A stretch of DNA of 64,000 nucleotides from an uncultured Rhodopila sp. GTDB taxonomy: Bacteria > Pseudomonadota > Alphaproteobacteria > Acetobacterales > Acetobacteraceae. Numbering within the stretch: position 1 is the stretch's first letter; each line of letters begins with the position of its first letter. The stretch spans positions 16,080 through 80,079 of the forward strand of contig NZ_CAJATU010000121.1 in NCBI RefSeq assembly GCF_903944925.1. Reading direction: 5' to 3'. Position numbers and translations under genes: made by a program. This document shows, piece after piece, positions 17,655 to 26,814 of the stretch. Under the pieces are notes generated by a model, which was not told where the DNA came from, made no database searches, and saw only the letters and a program-made list of their open reading frames with translations.

Positions 17655-19169
17655 ATGGCTGAAAGTCATGACAAGCCGATTTTGACCACGGCGTTTGGCC
17701 GCCCGGTGGAGGACAACCAGCACTCGCTGACCGCCGGCCCGCGCGGGCCGATCCTGATGCAGGACTATCATCTTATTGAGAAGATGGCGCATTTCAATCG
17801 GGAGCGGGTGCCGGAGCGAGTCGTCCACGCCAAGGGGTATGGCGCCTATGGCACATTCACCGTAACGAAAGACATTACGCAATATTCGTGCGCCGCGATC
17901 TTCGGTGCCGTCGGCAAACAGACCGAAATGTTCGCCCGGTTTTCCACTGTCGGGGGTGAGAGCGGCTCGGCCGACACTGCGCGCGACCCGCGCGGCTTCG
18001 CGATGAAGTTCTATACCGAGGACGGCAATTGGGACCTCGTCGGCAACAACACGCCGATTTTCTTCATCCGCGATCCGCTCAAGTTCAGCGATTTCATCCG
18101 GACGCAGAAGCGGGATCCGGGCACCCATCTGAAGCCGCACTGGCGCCGCTGGGACTACTGGGGCCTGTCGCCGGAGGCGATCCATCAGGTCATGTTCCTG
18201 TATGGTGATCGCGGCACCCCGGTTTCGGCACGCTTCATGAACGGCTACGGCAGCCACACCTTCAGCCTGTGGAACGCCAAGGACGAACGCTTCTGGGTCA
18301 AATTCCACGTCAAGACGAAGCAGGGCAGCAAGACCTTCGAGGATGCCGCGGCGGCGAAGATGACCGGAGACGATCCGGATTATTCCGCCCGCGACTTGCT
18401 GACCGCCATCGCCAGGGGCGACTATCCGAAATGGACCGTTGCGATCCAGGTGATGCCGGAAACCGAGGCGGAAACCTATAAGTGGAATCCGTTCGACCTG
18501 ACCAAGGTTTGGCCGCACGGCGATTATCCGCTGATCGAGGTTGGCGAGATCGAGCTGAACCGGAACCCGGAAAACTATTTCGCCGAAGTCGAGCAGGCGG
18601 CGTTCGAGCCGTCCAACATCGTTCCGGGTATCGGCTTCAGCCCTGATAAAGTCCTGCAGAACCGGGTGCTGTCATACTCCGACGCGCACCGCTACCGCAT
18701 CGGCATCAACTACGACCACATCCCGGTGAACCAGGCCAAGGCGGCGAAGGTCCGCACCTATCATCGCGACGGCAGCATGGTCACCGGCAGCAACGGCGGC
18801 GGTTCGGTTGATTACGAACCGAACTCGTTCGGCGGTCCGTTCGAAGACCGGTCGGTGATGGAGCCTCCACTGAAGATCGACGGCAACGGACAGCGCTATA
18901 CGACCTATCCTGGCGATGACGAGGATCTATACGGACAGCCGCGCGCCTTCTGGGAGCAGGTTCTGAACGAAACCGGACGCGCGCATCTGGTGGAAAATAT
19001 CGTCGCCAGCATGACCGAACCGGCGATGGGTCTCGACGATGACGCCAAGCGCCATGAAATCCAGCAGCGCATGCTGAAGCACTGGCACAAGGTGCATCCG
19101 GACTTCGGCGCGGCTGTTGAAAGGGGCATTGACGGCGCCTCTCATCAGCATAAGGCTGCCGCGGAATAG
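17655..19169 (+). CDS. katA: Monofunctional haem catalase
   Basis: Catalase converts hydrogen peroxide to water and oxygen. The 504-residue protein is the small-subunit type. The active-site His is at 58 in RVVHAKGYGAYG, the distal Asn lies in VGNNTPIFFIRD (about 131), and the haem-ligand Tyr is in RVLSYSDAHRYR (about 340). The start at ATG 17655 follows a GGAGGG site; translation from the upstream ATG at 17481 would add a non-conserved extension. There is no signal peptide, so it is cytoplasmic. A strong hairpin terminator follows. Its presence fits a strictly aerobic life with periplasmic oxidases. Confidence 0.95.
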   Translation: MAESHDKPILTTAFGRPVEDNQHSLTAGPRGPILMQDYHLIEKMAHFNRERVPERVVHAKGYGAYGTFTVTKDITQYSCAAIFGAVGKQTEMFARFSTVGGESGSADTARDPRGFAMKFYTEDGNWDLVGNNTPIFFIRDPLKFSDFIRTQKRDPGTHLKPHWRRWDYWGLSPEAIHQVMFLYGDRGTPVSARFMNGYGSHTFSLWNAKDERFWVKFHVKTKQGSKTFEDAAAAKMTGDDPDYSARDLLTAIARGDYPKWTVAIQVMPETEAETYKWNPFDLTKVWPHGDYPLIEVGEIELNRNPENYFAEVEQAAFEPSNIVPGIGFSPDKVLQNRVLSYSDAHRYRIGINYDHIPVNQAKAAKVRTYHRDGSMVTGSNGGGSVDYEPNSFGGPFEDRSVMEPPLKIDGNGQRYTTYPGDDEDLYGQPRAFWEQVLNETGRAHLVENIVASMTEPAMGLDDDAKRHEIQQRMLKHWHKVHPDFGAAVERGIDGASHQHKAAAE

Positions 19170-19179
19170 GCGGCTTTCG

Positions 19180-19217
19180 GACCCTCCTCCCGGGTGCGGG
19201 AGGAGGGTCTCCTTGTT
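19180..19217. terminator. Bidirectional terminator between katA and the SulP gene
   Basis: A perfect 12-bp stem (19180-19191 with 19198-19209, 6-base loop) is followed by TCTCCTTGTTATTT on the plus strand. It lies between the converging katA and SulP genes and probably serves katA, and perhaps both. Confidence 0.75.
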
Positions 19218-19219
19218 AT

Positions 19220-20965
19220 TTAGACGGAATAGAAAAGCACGTCGGCCTCCGCGGGTTCGCCCTTTCTAAGCTCGCTGCGAATGCGCCGTATGGCCGCCAG
19301 CGTGGCGGTTTCTTCGTCCGCCGTCTGCGGGAAAACCTGATCATCGGGAAACCAGGCCGCGAAATTCGCCCGCCGAAAAGCTTCCAGCAAATCCGGGTTC
19401 ACTCCGGCCAGCCAAACTTTGATCCCGCCCGCTTCGGCGTGCTTCAAGAAGTGGTCGAACTGCTCGATGCTGACCACATCCGGGTTGCGTACTCGTTTCA
19501 AACGCAGCAGCACGTGTTCTAGCCTCTGCTCATGCGCCTTGGCTTCGATGCGCGAAAACGTGCGGTCCAGGTCGGGTGCAGCGCCGAAAAACAGCTCGCC
19601 CTCCATATCGAAAATCAGGAAGCCGAAGTTCAGCCGATCGGCTGGCAGCCTGTCGCGAACCACATCGTCGGGATCGATGACCAGTTCGGTGACTTTCAGT
19701 TTCGCGGCGCGCGGCACGAACAGCAGGATGGACAGCGCAACACCAATCAGAATGGCCAGATCAAGGCCAAAGGCAAGGGCGGACACGCAGGTGGCGACGA
19801 CGATGACCGAATCCATTCGCGACGCCCGCAGCGTAAATGCCAGGCGCTTGAAATCGATCAGCCGCGTCGCGGTCAGAAGCAGAAGTGCGGCCAGCGCCGG
19901 CTTCGGGACGAACCGTGCCAAGGGTGCAAGCGCTATCACAGCGATGGCAACGATCCCGGCGGTCAAAATTCCGGAGAATCGTGTTGCCGCGCCGGCCTGG
20001 AAATTGATTGCGGAGCGCGACAGCGAGCCGGAGCCGGGAAGGCATTGAAAGAATGCGCCCGTCAGATTGGCGATGCCCTCGGCCAGACATTGGCGGTTGA
20101 AGTCCAACTGCTGGCGTGTCTGATTGGCGATCGCCTTGGCAATTGCCAGCGCTTCCAGCAGGCCGAGAAAGGCGATCGCGACACTGTCGGAGGCTAGATC
20201 CCATGCCCAGCTTAGTTTTATCGTCGGTACGTGAAAGACTGGCAGGCTGCTCGGGACCGCGCCGGCCACACCGATGGCGGTCTTGCCGTCAAGCCCCGGG
20301 ATTGTCCAGCCGGCAAGCCAGGTGCCGACGCCGACAATGATCAGCACACTGAGCATATCGAACTTCGGCAGACGATACCTGCGAACCAAATGCCGAAACA
20401 ACAACGCCAAGCCCAGAGTTGCCGCTGTCGCAATCAGCGCCTTCGGGTTGATCGCGTCGCCCGCACTGAGCGTCAGCCAAAGCCGATAGAGAATATGTTG
20501 CGCCCCCGTTCCCTTGTCGCGGACGCCCAGCGCATTGCTGATCTGGCCGACGGCGAGCAGGAAAGCCGCGCCGCTCATGAACCCCAGGATGACCGATTCC
20601 GAAATGTACCGGGTCAGATCGCCGAGCCGGAAAACCGCAACGAATATCTGGATTGCGCCGACCATGGCGCCGAGCAGGAACATTGCTTCGGCAGCCTCGA
20701 CCCGCTGGTCCGGATCGAAAATCGACAGCGCACTGAAAACCACCAGCGATATCGCGCTGGTCGGCCCATTGATCAGGTGCGACGACGATCCGAAAACCGA
20801 CGCAATGCCGGTTACCACGATGGCGGAATAAAGCCCGAACCGCGGATCGACGCCTGCGAGCAAAGCGTAGGCCATGCCTTGCGGCAACGAAATCGCGGCG
20901 ACAGTCAGCGCCGCGATCAGGTCCTGCCGGAAACTCTTTCGGTAGCCGTCGATCCAGTTCCTCAT
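19220..20965 (-). CDS. SulP family anion permease with STAS domain
   Basis: This 581-residue inner-membrane transporter has the SulP core: DLIAALTVAAISLPQGMAYALLAG near the N-terminus and a cluster of hydrophobic spans to about residue 430. A cytoplasmic STAS domain follows (FLIFDMEGELFFGAAPDLD and onward). SulP proteins carry sulfate, bicarbonate or other anions with sodium or protons. The start overlaps the stop of the sulfate-binding-protein gene (ATGA), so both are made together. That coupling favours sulfate as substrate, though binding-protein-assisted SulP transport is not an established mechanism to my knowledge. Confidence 0.9.
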   Translation of the reverse strand: MRNWIDGYRKSFRQDLIAALTVAAISLPQGMAYALLAGVDPRFGLYSAIVVTGIASVFGSSSHLINGPTSAISLVVFSALSIFDPDQRVEAAEAMFLLGAMVGAIQIFVAVFRLGDLTRYISESVILGFMSGAAFLLAVGQISNALGVRDKGTGAQHILYRLWLTLSAGDAINPKALIATAATLGLALLFRHLVRRYRLPKFDMLSVLIIVGVGTWLAGWTIPGLDGKTAIGVAGAVPSSLPVFHVPTIKLSWAWDLASDSVAIAFLGLLEALAIAKAIANQTRQQLDFNRQCLAEGIANLTGAFFQCLPGSGSLSRSAINFQAGAATRFSGILTAGIVAIAVIALAPLARFVPKPALAALLLLTATRLIDFKRLAFTLRASRMDSVIVVATCVSALAFGLDLAILIGVALSILLFVPRAAKLKVTELVIDPDDVVRDRLPADRLNFGFLIFDMEGELFFGAAPDLDRTFSRIEAKAHEQRLEHVLLRLKRVRNPDVVSIEQFDHFLKHAEAGGIKVWLAGVNPDLLEAFRRANFAAWFPDDQVFPQTADEETATLAAIRRIRSELRKGEPAEADVLFYSV

Positions 20966-21966
20966 CGCCGCCGTCCGCTCATGATGGTGTCGATGATGCC
21001 GTTCTCGGCGAAGAATTTCTCGTTCGCGTCGTCCCAGCTTTTGGCGATCGAGGTGACCGGAACGAGCGTCATCGGCGGAAATGCCCCGCTACTCTTGATC
21101 GGGCGGTAACCCAGGCGGGCTATCGTTTCCTGAGCGCTGTCACTGAATAAAAAGGTCAGGTAGGCCTTGGCCGCTGCCAGATTGCCGTCACGCGCCACCT
21201 CGCGGTCGACCCAGGTAACATAAGGCTCGGCCAGGATGCTGACCGGAGGATAGACAATCTGCAACCGGCCTTTAGATGCCTCGACCTCCCGCAGGGCTTC
21301 GTTCTCCCAGGTCAGGTGGACATCGCCGATCTCCTGCACCGCAAAGGTCGTTGCGGCATCGCGGGCGCCTTCGTCAAGGACTTTGACGTGTTGGTAGAGC
21401 GATGTCAGATACGCACTGGCCGCGCCGTCGCTTCCACCGCGGCTGGTGGTTGCGGCCCAGGCGGCCAACGCTGCCAGCTTGCCGTTGCCGGAGGTCCGCG
21501 GATCGGGCGTCACCACCTCAAGCCCCGGTGCCAGCAGGTCCGGCCAGTCCTTGATGTTCAGCGGATTGCCTTTTCGCACCACGAAAACGATCGTCGACGT
21601 GTAAGGCATCGAGTGATTTGGCAGCCGATCGGCCCAGTTGGCGGCGATGATGCCGCGCTTGCGCAGGGAATCGACATCGGAAAACATGCCAAGTGTAACG
21701 ACGTCCGCGCCTTGTTCACCGCTGATAACCCTGCGGGCCTGCCGGGATGACCCGCCGTGCGATTGAACGATCGTCAGGCGTTGGCCGGTTTCTTTTTCGT
21801 ACAATGCCACGAAAAGCGGGTTCAGCGAGGCATAAAGCTCACGGGTCGGATCATAGGATACGTTCACCAACGTCTGGCCGACATTCCCGGGCGCGTTCTT
21901 GACCACGATCAGTGAGAACGCAATGAAAACCGCGGTCACCGCGCCGAGGTTGAGCCAGCGCTTCAT
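20962..21966 (-). CDS. Sulfate ABC-type substrate-binding protein (Sbp/CysP family)
   Basis: This 334-residue type II periplasmic binding protein matches Sbp/CysP: VNVSYDPTRELY at the mature N-terminus, QSHGGSSRQARRV (the anion-binding loop), ADVVTLGM, and PDPRTSGNGK. The N-terminal hydrophobic segment (about 6-24) ends in VVKNAPG with no clear signal-peptidase site, so the protein may stay anchored in the membrane. Neither CysT/CysW permease nor CysA ATPase is nearby; the next gene is a SulP permease with a 4-base overlap. Upstream, the start overlaps the stop of a truncated monooxygenase frame. ATG 21966 is chosen; a GTG at 21981 is possible. Confidence 0.88.
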   Translation of the reverse strand: MKRWLNLGAVTAVFIAFSLIVVKNAPGNVGQTLVNVSYDPTRELYASLNPLFVALYEKETGQRLTIVQSHGGSSRQARRVISGEQGADVVTLGMFSDVDSLRKRGIIAANWADRLPNHSMPYTSTIVFVVRKGNPLNIKDWPDLLAPGLEVVTPDPRTSGNGKLAALAAWAATTSRGGSDGAASAYLTSLYQHVKVLDEGARDAATTFAVQEIGDVHLTWENEALREVEASKGRLQIVYPPVSILAEPYVTWVDREVARDGNLAAAKAYLTFLFSDSAQETIARLGYRPIKSSGAFPPMTLVPVTSIAKSWDDANEKFFAENGIIDTIMSGRRR

Positions 21967-22094
21967 ACCGCCCCGGCGCACTGGGTGTCGAGTGCTCGTT
22001 CGGGGGGCGAGTCCTTGTAGCGCCAGGCAGCCTCATGATGGCCGCCCGGGTAGATGAACAGGTTCAGGTCAAGCGTCCGGGCGGTCGGCGGCAT
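21963..22094 (-). pseudogene. Truncated N-terminus of an NtaA/SnaA/DszA-type flavin monooxygenase
   Basis: On the minus strand a 43-codon frame from ATG 22094 reads DLNLFIYPGGHHEAAWRYKD, then SPPERALD, and stops at 21965-21963. The first part is the characteristic beginning of full-length (about 450-residue) LLM-class monooxygenases that act on nitrilotriacetate or organosulfur compounds. The homology ends after ERALD, at about base 21987, directly before the sulfate-binding-protein gene, whose ATG overlaps this stop. It reads as a deletion scar that now acts as a short translated leader. The family match is from memory of the motif; the truncation is directly visible. Confidence 0.65.
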
Positions 22095-22338
22095 CGCGTT
22101 CTCGTTCTAGAAGTGCTATCTGGTATCGTGTTATATAAGTTTCACGCGAATAGGCAATCGCCTTGTCACGGATTTCGAGGCGCTTCAACGTGAACGTCGC
22201 GCGAACCGGATCGCCGCCGAGGCACCGGCGCAAATAGTACGTTCTATAGACGTGGTAATTCGCTGCGATGCGTTGCCGCAAACTGGGTTTACAGAACGGC
22301 CTCCGCCAGCACACGCATGGCATCCACATTCGCGCCAA
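22069..22338 (-). CDS. Possible small protein (doubtful)
   Basis: An open frame of up to 89 codons covers the space between the LLM oxidoreductase stop and the truncated monooxygenase. Its C-terminal 70 residues are rich in Arg, Tyr and charged residues (RTYYLRRCLGG, RDKAIAYSRETYITRYQ) and look protein-like. Every ATG lies inside the 3' end of the upstream gene and none has a convincing ribosome site. I do not recognise it. It may be a remnant or an accidental frame. Confidence 0.22.
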   Translation of the reverse strand: MARMWMPCVCWRRPFCKPSLRQRIAANYHVYRTYYLRRCLGGDPVRATFTLKRLEIRDKAIAYSRETYITRYQIALLERERDAADRPDA

Positions 22339-23323
22339 TCGCTATCAGCGTGCCGACATGCCCGGCCCGGGCAACGTCCTTCCAGGCGTCAAGCCGATCC
22401 TTGATACGTTCCGCGGGTCCGCATAGCGAGATTGCATCGATCAATGCATCGGGAACCGCGGCGGCAGCTTCATTCTTCTTTCCATCCAGATACAAATCCT
22501 GGATGGCGAGCGCCTCGGCTTCAAAGCCCATCTTTGCAACCATGGCGTTGTAGAAATTCTTCGACCGCGCGCCCATGCCGCCAATATACAACGCCAACTC
22601 CGGCCGGATCGCATCGCGGCAGGCCGCCACATCCGGTCCCAACCGGACCCGCACGAACGGGGCGGTATCGAACCCATCCATCGTCTTGCCCGCTTTCCTG
22701 CGGCCTTCCAGCGTTGGACCCGTCACGACGTCCGGCGCATCCGGGGAAAAGAAAATCGGCAGATTGCCATCGGCAACTTCTCCCGCCATGCGCAGACCGG
22801 CCGGGGTAATCGATGCGGTATAAAGGGGAACATTCGGGTCGCCGTGCGCGATGCTGCGCAGCGGCCGCCCCAGTCCGGTCGCATCCGGCCCGTCATAGGG
22901 AATCGAATACTGGTCGCCATGAAACTCCAGCGGTTTCTCACGCGCCAAAATCTGCCTGATGATCCCAATATATTCTTTCGTCCGCTGGATTGGCTTGCCG
23001 TAGGCAACGCCATGCCAACCCTCGATGACCTGTGGACCCGACGGGCCGACGCCGCACAGGAAGCGGTTTCCCGACAACGCCTGCAACGAAAGCACCGTCA
23101 TCGCCGCACAGGCCGGCGTCCGAGCCGGCATCTGCATGATTCCCGTTCCCGCTTTGATCTTGGTTGTCCGGGCCAAAATCCAGGCGGCCGGGGACACCGC
23201 GTCGGTGCTGTAGGATTCCCCCGTCCAGACCTGGGAAAATCCCAGCCGCTCCGCTTCCAGGATCAGTTCCATGTCGAGCTTCGGGTGCGGTCCCGTCATT
23301 CCCGCCGTGATACCAAGGCGCAT
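22289..23323 (-). CDS. LLM-class F420-dependent oxidoreductase
   Basis: This 344-residue TIM-barrel protein belongs to the luciferase-like (bacterial luciferase / F420-dependent) family. It starts MRLGITAGMTG and contains GFSQVWTGESYSTDAVSP, KIKAGTGIMQMPARTP and FLCGVGPSGPQVIEGWHG, a pattern seen in mycobacterial F420-linked members. Use of F420 rather than FMN is inferred from this and from the FO synthase gene 1 kb away. Only 2 bases separate it from the upstream LLM gene, so they form an operon. The substrate is unknown. Confidence 0.82.
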   Translation of the reverse strand: MRLGITAGMTGPHPKLDMELILEAERLGFSQVWTGESYSTDAVSPAAWILARTTKIKAGTGIMQMPARTPACAAMTVLSLQALSGNRFLCGVGPSGPQVIEGWHGVAYGKPIQRTKEYIGIIRQILAREKPLEFHGDQYSIPYDGPDATGLGRPLRSIAHGDPNVPLYTASITPAGLRMAGEVADGNLPIFFSPDAPDVVTGPTLEGRRKAGKTMDGFDTAPFVRVRLGPDVAACRDAIRPELALYIGGMGARSKNFYNAMVAKMGFEAEALAIQDLYLDGKKNEAAAAVPDALIDAISLCGPAERIKDRLDAWKDVARAGHVGTLIAIGANVDAMRVLAEAVL

Positions 23324-23325
23324 GG

Positions 23326-24279
23326 CTACCGAACCTTCTCAACGATGTCGTCACGGAAGCGCTTCATTTTATCGATCGTCGTGTCCAGGTCCGGGCCGAA
23401 CAGGCCGAAATCGAAGGCTGTGACGCCGACCTCCCGAAGCGCCTTGATATCGCCTACGTAATCGGCGGCGGTGCCGGTGAACAGCTTCCTCTCCCCATCG
23501 ACGGACCCTTTCGGCTGCGCCTCGGGGTGCGACGAGACGCGGTACGCCAGCCCGACCGCCGCCGGGTTGCGGCCGGCCTTGTCAGTCAGATCCCGCAGTT
23601 TGGCCACGCCGGCCTTGAAGCGTGTCAGCGTATCCATGGGAAATTGCGGATTGGTGCCGATCGGATACCATGCGTCGCCGTAACGGGCGGTGCGTCGCAG
23701 GGCGGGTCCGCTTTCTCCGCCCACCCAGATTGGCAGCGCGCCCTTGGGCGGCCTGGGCGGGAACAGAACGTCCTTGAACTTGACGTACTTGCCGTTGAAG
23801 CTCGGCTCCTCGGCGGTCCAGAGTTCGCGGCATGCCGCCATGAATTCGTCGGTTACGGCGCCGCGTTCCGCGAACGGCAGCGTGCCGATGGCGATAAATT
23901 CCTCCTCGCACCAGCCGGCGCCGATGCCCAGGGTCAGGCGACCCTTCGAAAGATAGTCGATCGTGGCAAGGATTTTCGCCGTCAGCACGGCCGGGCGGTG
24001 CGGCACGACCATCACGGAGGTCACGATACGAAGCGTGGAGGTTGCTGCGGCGATGAACGTGGCCGCTGTCAACTGCTCCAACCGGGGCGCCGCCGCGCCG
24101 GAGGGAAATTCCCCCGAATCGGTATAAGGATAGCGCGACGCGATGCTGGTGGGGATGATGACGTGGTCGCTGACGGTGACGTAGTCGTAGCCCAGGCTTT
24201 CCGCCTCGGTGGCGATGCGCAACAGGCTGTCGGGGCCGATGAGCGGGCCGCTCGTGGGGGCGCTGCAACCGATCTGCAT
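23326..24279 (-). CDS. LLM-class oxidoreductase, probably F420-dependent
   Basis: This 317-residue second luciferase-like enzyme begins MQIGCSAPTSGP and has ESLGYDYVTVSDHVIIP, LRIVTSVMVVPHRPAVLTAK and the highly typical GRLTLGIGAGWCEEEF (about 124-139). That pattern matches the TIGR03619-like F420-dependent group. The ATG at 24279 has an AGGAGG site 6 bases upstream. It is the first gene of a minus-strand run that continues through the second LLM enzyme toward the sulfate genes, and it is divergent from the FO synthase gene across 125 bases. The substrate is unknown. Confidence 0.82.
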   Translation of the reverse strand: MQIGCSAPTSGPLIGPDSLLRIATEAESLGYDYVTVSDHVIIPTSIASRYPYTDSGEFPSGAAAPRLEQLTAATFIAAATSTLRIVTSVMVVPHRPAVLTAKILATIDYLSKGRLTLGIGAGWCEEEFIAIGTLPFAERGAVTDEFMAACRELWTAEEPSFNGKYVKFKDVLFPPRPPKGALPIWVGGESGPALRRTARYGDAWYPIGTNPQFPMDTLTRFKAGVAKLRDLTDKAGRNPAAVGLAYRVSSHPEAQPKGSVDGERKLFTGTAADYVGDIKALREVGVTAFDFGLFGPDLDTTIDKMKRFRDDIVEKVR

Positions 24280-24404
24280 GGTTTCCTCCTGCTCCGTGAA
24301 CCTTGATAGCACACGAAGCCGCATCGGCAGGCAACAGCGGCCGCCCACTTGATCGCCGCCCCGGGAGGGCCAACACTGCGCGGCAACGCAGCATGGAAGC
24401 CGCC

Positions 24405-26744
24405 ATGACCGATCTGACCTGGCTCGAATCCGCACCCCTGCCGGAACTGATGGCGCGGGCCGCGCGCCGCCGCGATGAGGCGTTCGGCCGGACCGTGTCC
24501 TATTCCCGCAAGGTCTTCATTCCACTGACCAAGCTGTGCCGCGACGTTTGCCACTACTGCACGTTCGCCGAACGTCCGCGCGCGGGCCATGCCGCGTATT
24601 TATCGGCGGACGAAATCCTCGCCATCGCCCGCGCGGGGGAAGCCGCCGGCTGCACGGAGGCGCTGTTCACCCTCGGCGACAAGCCCGAACTGCGCTACCG
24701 GGCGGCGCGGGAGGCATTGGCTGAACTCGGCCACGCAACCACCATCGGCTATCTGCGTGAAATGTGCGCGCTCGTACTGAAGGAAACGTCCTTGCTGCCG
24801 CACGTGAATCCCGGCGTCATGACCCGGGAGGAAATCGCCAGCCTGCGGGAGGTTTCCGCCAGCCAGGGCATCATGCTGGAATCGACCAGCGAACGGCTGT
24901 GCGCGCCCGGTGGCGTCCATTACGGCTCCCCCGACAAATTGCCCGCTGCGCGTTTGGAAACAATCCGCCTGGCCGGCGAACTGGCAGTCCCCTTCACCAC
25001 CGGCATCCTGATCGGCATTGGCGAGACGCGTGCGGAACGAATCGATTCGCTAACCGCGATCCGCGATCTGCACACCCGATACGGGCACATCCAGGAAGTG
25101 ATCGTGCAGAACTTCCGCGCCAAGCCGGATACGAAACTCGCGGGTGCCGATGAGCCGGATTTGCTCGATCTGCTTTGGACCATCGCCGCGGCGCGGCTGA
25201 TCCTGCCGGCGGATGTGCATGTCCAAGCGCCGCCTAATCTTTCGCCCGGCGTCTACCAGAAGCTGATCGGCGCCGGCATCGACGATTGGGGCGGCGTGTC
25301 GCCGGTAACCCCGGATCACGTCAATCCGGAAGCGCCATGGCCTGAACTCGAAGCGTTGGGCCTGCGCACTGCGGAAATGGATAAAATCCTGGTGCCGCGG
25401 CTGCCCGTGTATCCGGCCTGGACGGCAGAGCGCTGGTTGCATCCCGCAGTGGCCACCCGGGTGATGCAGTTGGCGGATGCCGAAGGTTGGGCACGTGACG
25501 ATGATTGGGCGCCCGGCCTGACCTTTGCGCCGAAGCCGCGATCGGTGTTGCTGAACAAGGTCGATCCTGATCTGGAACGGATTATCGACCGCGCCACCGG
25601 CGGAAAACGCCCGGAGGAACCCGAGATCGTCCGGTTGTTCGCGGCGCGCGACGCCGACTACGACAGGGTGATCGAGGTTGCGGACCAGTTGCGCAAGGCG
25701 GTCAGCGGCGACACCGTGCGCTACATCGTCAATCGCAACATCAACTACACCAATATCTGCTATTACCGGTGCAAGTTCTGCGCCTTTTCCAAGGGAAAGA
25801 CCCACGAGGCGCTACGCGGCACGCCATACGACCTGGAAATGACCGAGATCGTTCGCCGCACCCGCGAGGCATGGGACCGCGGTGCGACAGAGGTGTGCCT
25901 GCAAGGCGGCATCCACCCGGATTATACCGGCGAAACCTACATCAATATCTGCAAGGCCATCAAAGCCGCGGTTCCCGGCATGCACATTCATGCCTTCTCG
26001 CCGCTGGAGATTACCCAGGGTGCAGCGACACTCGGCCTGTCACTGACCGAATTTCTGACGCGCCTTAAGGACGCCGGGCTTGGCACCCTGCCGGGCACGG
26101 CGGCCGAGATCCTCGACGACGAAATCCGTGATTTGATCTGCCCGGACAAGATCAACACGCAACAATGGATCGACGTGGTTCGCGCGGCGCACCGGCTCGG
26201 TATTCGAACGACTTCCACCATCATGTACGGGCATGTTGAAGGACCCGTGAACTGGGCGCGGCATTTGCTGGTGCTGCGGGACGTGCAAGCGGAAACCGGC
26301 GGATTCACCGAATTTGTTCCCCTTCCGTTCGTGCACATGGAAGCGCCGATGTATCTGCGCGGCCTGGCCCGGAAAGGACCCACGTTGCGGGAGGCGGTGC
26401 TGATGCACGCCGTCTCGCGGTTGGTACTGCATCCGCTGATCACCAACATCCAGACGTCCTGGGTCAAGATGGGACCGGAGGGCGCTGCGATGTGCCTGAA
26501 CGCCGGAGCCAACGACATGGGCGGCACGTTGATGAACGAAAGTATCTCTCGCGCCGCCGGCACCCGGCACGGACAGGAATTTCCGCCCCAAGCAATGGAA
26601 AAGCTGATCGGCTCACTGGTCCGCAGCCCGCGCCAGCGAGATACGCTGTACCGATCTGTAGGAAACGAACGGCGCGTGGTGTCGTTCAGCGCGGCTGAGC
26701 TGGAGCCGATCGTGCAGTCGCCGCCGCGGAAGGTGGTGGCATAG
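24405..26744 (+). CDS. fbiC: Bifunctional FO synthase, CofG-CofH fusion
   Basis: FO synthase makes the deazaflavin chromophore of coenzyme F420 from tyrosine and 5-amino-6-ribitylaminouracil. The 779-residue protein has two radical-SAM domains in tandem. The CofG half carries the cluster motif CRDVCHYC (Cys 45, 49, 52) and the CofH half carries CYYRCKFC (Cys 452, 456, 459). The fused form is the FbiC arrangement of actinobacteria; archaea and cyanobacteria have separate proteins. ATG 24405 has a GGAAG site; ATG 24393 is an alternative. The remaining F420 genes (cofC/fbiD, cofD/fbiA, cofE/fbiB) are not in this window. Confidence 0.93.
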   Translation: MTDLTWLESAPLPELMARAARRRDEAFGRTVSYSRKVFIPLTKLCRDVCHYCTFAERPRAGHAAYLSADEILAIARAGEAAGCTEALFTLGDKPELRYRAAREALAELGHATTIGYLREMCALVLKETSLLPHVNPGVMTREEIASLREVSASQGIMLESTSERLCAPGGVHYGSPDKLPAARLETIRLAGELAVPFTTGILIGIGETRAERIDSLTAIRDLHTRYGHIQEVIVQNFRAKPDTKLAGADEPDLLDLLWTIAAARLILPADVHVQAPPNLSPGVYQKLIGAGIDDWGGVSPVTPDHVNPEAPWPELEALGLRTAEMDKILVPRLPVYPAWTAERWLHPAVATRVMQLADAEGWARDDDWAPGLTFAPKPRSVLLNKVDPDLERIIDRATGGKRPEEPEIVRLFAARDADYDRVIEVADQLRKAVSGDTVRYIVNRNINYTNICYYRCKFCAFSKGKTHEALRGTPYDLEMTEIVRRTREAWDRGATEVCLQGGIHPDYTGETYINICKAIKAAVPGMHIHAFSPLEITQGAATLGLSLTEFLTRLKDAGLGTLPGTAAEILDDEIRDLICPDKINTQQWIDVVRAAHRLGIRTTSTIMYGHVEGPVNWARHLLVLRDVQAETGGFTEFVPLPFVHMEAPMYLRGLARKGPTLREAVLMHAVSRLVLHPLITNIQTSWVKMGPEGAAMCLNAGANDMGGTLMNESISRAAGTRHGQEFPPQAMEKLIGSLVRSPRQRDTLYRSVGNERRVVSFSAAELEPIVQSPPRKVVA

Positions 26745-26814
26745 GGGCGTCGGTCTTGCGTATTCCGCGCCACTGGCTAACCATCGTGTAAACGTCGGAC
26801 AGCGGGAGAAAACG

